8,320 nt of DNA, from positions 1 through 8,320 of the forward strand of contig VBLV01000155.1 of the NCBI GenBank assembly GCA_005879045.1, written 5' to 3'. Shown in pieces: positions 6,744 through 8,320 of the stretch. This DNA is from Methanobacteriota archaeon (GTDB taxonomy: Archaea > Thermoplasmatota > Thermoplasmata > RBG-16-68-12). Each line of letters opens with the position of its first letter. Within the stretch, counting starts at the first letter, position 1. Under the pieces are notes generated by a model. That model did no database searches and was not told the DNA's origin. It was given only the letters and a program-made list of their open reading frames with translations. The position numbers were made by a program, and so were the translations under genes.

Positions 6744-6850
6744 CTGGCGGTTCTTGGACACCGGCCGTCCGAGGCTTGGATTTGAGTCGTTGGGAGACCA
6801 AGCCGAATCGTGTCTTCTCCAGACGTTCGACGGAAAGCAACCTCCCACCC

Positions 6851-7498
6851 GTGGCCACGGTAGTCCTGAATGGACGGGAGATGACCATCCGTACCATCCT
6901 GTCGCTCGGATGGCAACTCCCGTGGATTATCTACGACCAATGTACCCCACCGAAACTTCTGGACTTTGTGAAAGACATGCCCGACGTGATCGTCCTTCGG
7001 CCCAACCACCGGTCGTCCGTGGCATACGCGTGGAACTGTTGCCTTCGCGAAGCGTGGGACCGAGGAGCCGACTCGGCTCTCATCGTTAACAACGACATTG
7101 TCTTTCAGCCCAGGGCGTACGAAAACCTCCTCGAAGTCTGCCGGGAACACCCCGAGTACGGAATCGTGTCCATGGCAGAACTGCCCGACGATATCCCGAA
7201 GTTTCGCGGGACCACGATCGTGCCGGGGGCGCGCTTCTCCGCGTTCCTGGAGCGCCGTTTCATCTGGGACCGAGTCGGTGGCTTCGACACCCGTTTCCGA
7301 CCCGCGTATTGGGAAGATGCGGACTTTCTGCGTCGCAGCCGAGATGCCGGCATCCCGGTCGGCCTCACGATCCGCGCGGCGTGTGTTCACGCCCACTTCG
7401 GGAGTACGCCGGGCGTCATCGGCCGTGTTCGTCGGGATCTCTACTACCGCAGGAACCGGCGTCGCTATGCCTCGAAATGGGGTGATGATCGGCGTTAG
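6851..7498 (+). CDS. GT2-like glycosyltransferase (start uncertain)
   Basis: From GTG at 6851 the product has 215 residues and consists of one GT-A domain. Seen: first strand ATVVLNGREMTIRTIL (2-17), second strand WIIYDQCTPP (25-34), an asparagine/alanine-rich helix SSVAYAWNCCLREA (55-68), the metal site LIVNNDIVF (77-85, the DxD equivalent), FIWDRVGGFDTRFRPAYWEDADFL (137-160; the ED pair is the likely catalytic acid), and HAHFGST (180-186), similar to the late histidine-plus-serine element of related GT2 proteins. It ends in an arginine-rich tail. The frame is open back to TTG 6635 and GTG 6638, adding up to 72 residues, but that extension has no GT character and contains the TATA-like box at 6736-6743, so I take the shorter form; TTG at 6776 is a compromise. 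No ribosome binding site is seen. It probably adds one sugar of the glycan built by this cluster. Confidence 0.8.
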   Translation: MATVVLNGREMTIRTILSLGWQLPWIIYDQCTPPKLLDFVKDMPDVIVLRPNHRSSVAYAWNCCLREAWDRGADSALIVNNDIVFQPRAYENLLEVCREHPEYGIVSMAELPDDIPKFRGTTIVPGARFSAFLERRFIWDRVGGFDTRFRPAYWEDADFLRRSRDAGIPVGLTIRAACVHAHFGSTPGVIGRVRRDLYYRRNRRRYASKWGDDRR

Positions 7499-7570
7499 AA
7501 TTCTGGTGCGTGAAGGAATCTGCTAGGTTCCAATAGTCGACAGACGGGGTGGTAGGATTCGACACCGACG

Positions 7571-7586
7571 CTCCCTCCGAAGGGAG
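7571..7586. repeat. Small inverted repeat (6-bp stem, 4-base loop)
   Basis: CTCCCT, loop CCGA, then AGGGAG form a perfect short hairpin in the 153-base gap between the GT2-like gene and the cytidylyltransferase gene. No T run follows, so it is not a convincing terminator; it lies 18 bases before the TATA-like box and could be a regulator site or chance. Confidence 0.35.
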
Positions 7587-7603
7587 AAACCATCGTGGTC
7601 ATC

Positions 7604-7613
7604 TTAAAATATG
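7604..7613 (+). promoter_or_regulatory. TATA-like box for the cytidylyltransferase gene
   Basis: TTAAAATATG is the longest AT-rich run in this part of the window. Transcription would begin near 7635, leaving a leader of about 17 bases before the ATG at 7652, with no clear ribosome binding site. It implies that this gene has its own promoter rather than depending on the upstream glycosyltransferase. Confidence 0.6.
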
Positions 7614-7651
7614 GGCGGACCATAGCAACGGCCGCGCGACGTGTAGGCCAC

Positions 7652-8320
7652 ATGTCCCCCGCTCCCCCCTCGACGTCATCCCCAATCAACCTCCTCGCGA
7701 TTATCCCCGCGCGGAAAGGCTCCCGACGAATTCCGGGGAAGAACGGGCGGCCGCTTGGGGGAAAACCTCTCGTCCTTTGGACGATTGAGGCCGCCGCCGG
7801 TTGCTCTCGCCTTGATCGCATCCTGCTCTCGACCGACGCACCAGAAATAGCGAGCCTCGGTCGCGACGCAGGGATTGAAGTCCCATTCATGCGTCCGAGC
7901 TCTCTGGCCACCGACGCGGCGAAAACGGTGGACGTTGTCAGGCACGCCGTCGACTTTGTCGAGGGCCCGGGCCTGAAGGTGTCTTCGGTCGTAACGCTCC
8001 AGCCCACCTCGCCGCTTCGATCGACAGCCGACATCGATGCCGCGATTGACCTTCATCTCCAGGATCCGACGCGTAGTGTGGTCAGCGTCTCGCCCGCCCA
8101 CCCACCGCCCAACTTGTGGATGTCCATTGAACGGGACACTCTCGTCCCGTTCGCGGGATCGTGGCCCAAGGCGGGCGATCGAAAGGGACACGAGGCTTAC
8201 GCTCTGAATGGCGCAATCTTCGTGACCCCACGGAAGGTCCTTGACACCGGAGATCTGGTAGGCCCGAGACCTCGGCCGTACATCATGCCCCGCGAGAAAT
8301 CCATCGATATCGACGACGAG
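7652..8320 (+). CDS. neuA: CMP-sugar (acylneuraminate/nonulosonate) cytidylyltransferase, 3' end cut by window
   Basis: Activates a nine-carbon acidic sugar (sialic, legionaminic or pseudaminic acid type) with CTP to give the CMP-sugar donor and pyrophosphate. 223 residues are visible and the frame is still open at the window edge; the family is usually about 225-235 residues, so only a few are missing. Seen: an N-terminal Pro/Ser-rich stretch (1-11) before the first strand, LLAIIPARKGSRRIPGKN (14-31, the CTP-binding loop), GGKPLVLWTIEAA (36-48), ILLSTDAPEIA (57-67), EVPFMRPSSLATDAA (76-90), TLQPTSPLR (115-123), SVVSVSPAHPPP (142-153), YALNGAIFV (183-191) and SIDIDDE (217-223), whose aspartates correspond to the metal-binding end of the active site. 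ATG at 7652 is the first start and is preceded by a TATA box. The exact sugar cannot be told: NeuA, PseF and LegF share these motifs, and the symbol marks the family only. A synthase (NeuB type) would be expected to the right. Confidence 0.9.
   Translation, partial: MSPAPPSTSSPINLLAIIPARKGSRRIPGKNGRPLGGKPLVLWTIEAAAGCSRLDRILLSTDAPEIASLGRDAGIEVPFMRPSSLATDAAKTVDVVRHAVDFVEGPGLKVSSVVTLQPTSPLRSTADIDAAIDLHLQDPTRSVVSVSPAHPPPNLWMSIERDTLVPFAGSWPKAGDRKGHEAYALNGAIFVTPRKVLDTGDLVGPRPRPYIMPREKSIDIDDE

Noticed and set aside
7571..7586. Hairpin as an intrinsic terminator of the GT2-like gene
   Set aside because: The stem is only six bases and no T run follows; kept only as a small inverted repeat.
7495..8191. 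Minus-strand open frames of 179 and 171 codons
   Set aside because: They are antisense to the cytidylyltransferase gene, whose motifs are unmistakable, and show no family features.
1..8320. CRISPR array, toxin-antitoxin pair, insertion sequence or defence system
   Set aside because: No spaced direct repeats, transposase motifs, terminal inverted repeats or nuclease/defence domains were visible on either strand.

Overview
The window is a GC-rich surface-polysaccharide or protein-glycosylation locus, most likely from an archaeon. The archaeal reading rests on TATA-like boxes standing alone in GC-rich DNA about 26 to 45 bases before start codons (TTTATTAT before the epimerase, GTTTAAG before the GTG at 5001, TTAAAATATG before the cytidylyltransferase), on very short or absent leaders, and on generally missing Shine-Dalgarno sequences. 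A GC-rich Thermoplasmatota-type genome would fit, but the lineage is a guess. No rRNA, tRNA, IS element, CRISPR array or long repeat was seen.

Layout: (1) 3-245 (+), the C-terminal end of an unrecognised tryptophan-rich protein. (2) 1759 down to 246 (-), two GT-A (GT2) glycosyltransferases in one operon, five bases apart. (3) 1859-4057 (+), a UDP-GlcNAc 2-epimerase (WecB type) followed six bases later by a GT-B (GT4) glycosyltransferase. (4) 5001-4036 (-), a membrane-anchored GT2 enzyme. (5) 5077-5919 (+), a rhamnosyltransferase-like GT2. (6) 6607-5894 (-), a class I SAM methyltransferase of the kind found in glycan clusters. (7) 6851-7498 (+), a further GT2-like enzyme with an uncertain start. 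(8) 7652 to the window end (+), a NeuA-type CMP-sugar (acylneuraminate/nonulosonate) cytidylyltransferase missing its last residues.

Together the genes suggest activated-sugar supply (UDP-ManNAc from the epimerase, CMP-nonulosonate from the cytidylyltransferase), assembly of an oligosaccharide by six glycosyltransferases, and methylation of a sugar or precursor. No flippase, polymerase, oligosaccharyltransferase or nonulosonate synthase lies inside the window, so the final acceptor cannot be told.

The architecture is the most notable aspect: strand changes repeatedly, convergent neighbours meet with no spacer or overlap by 22-26 bases, and divergent neighbours are separated by short intergenic regions holding one AT-rich island each. 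I see no sign of a defence system or a clearly new molecular machine; this is a patchwork glycan island.
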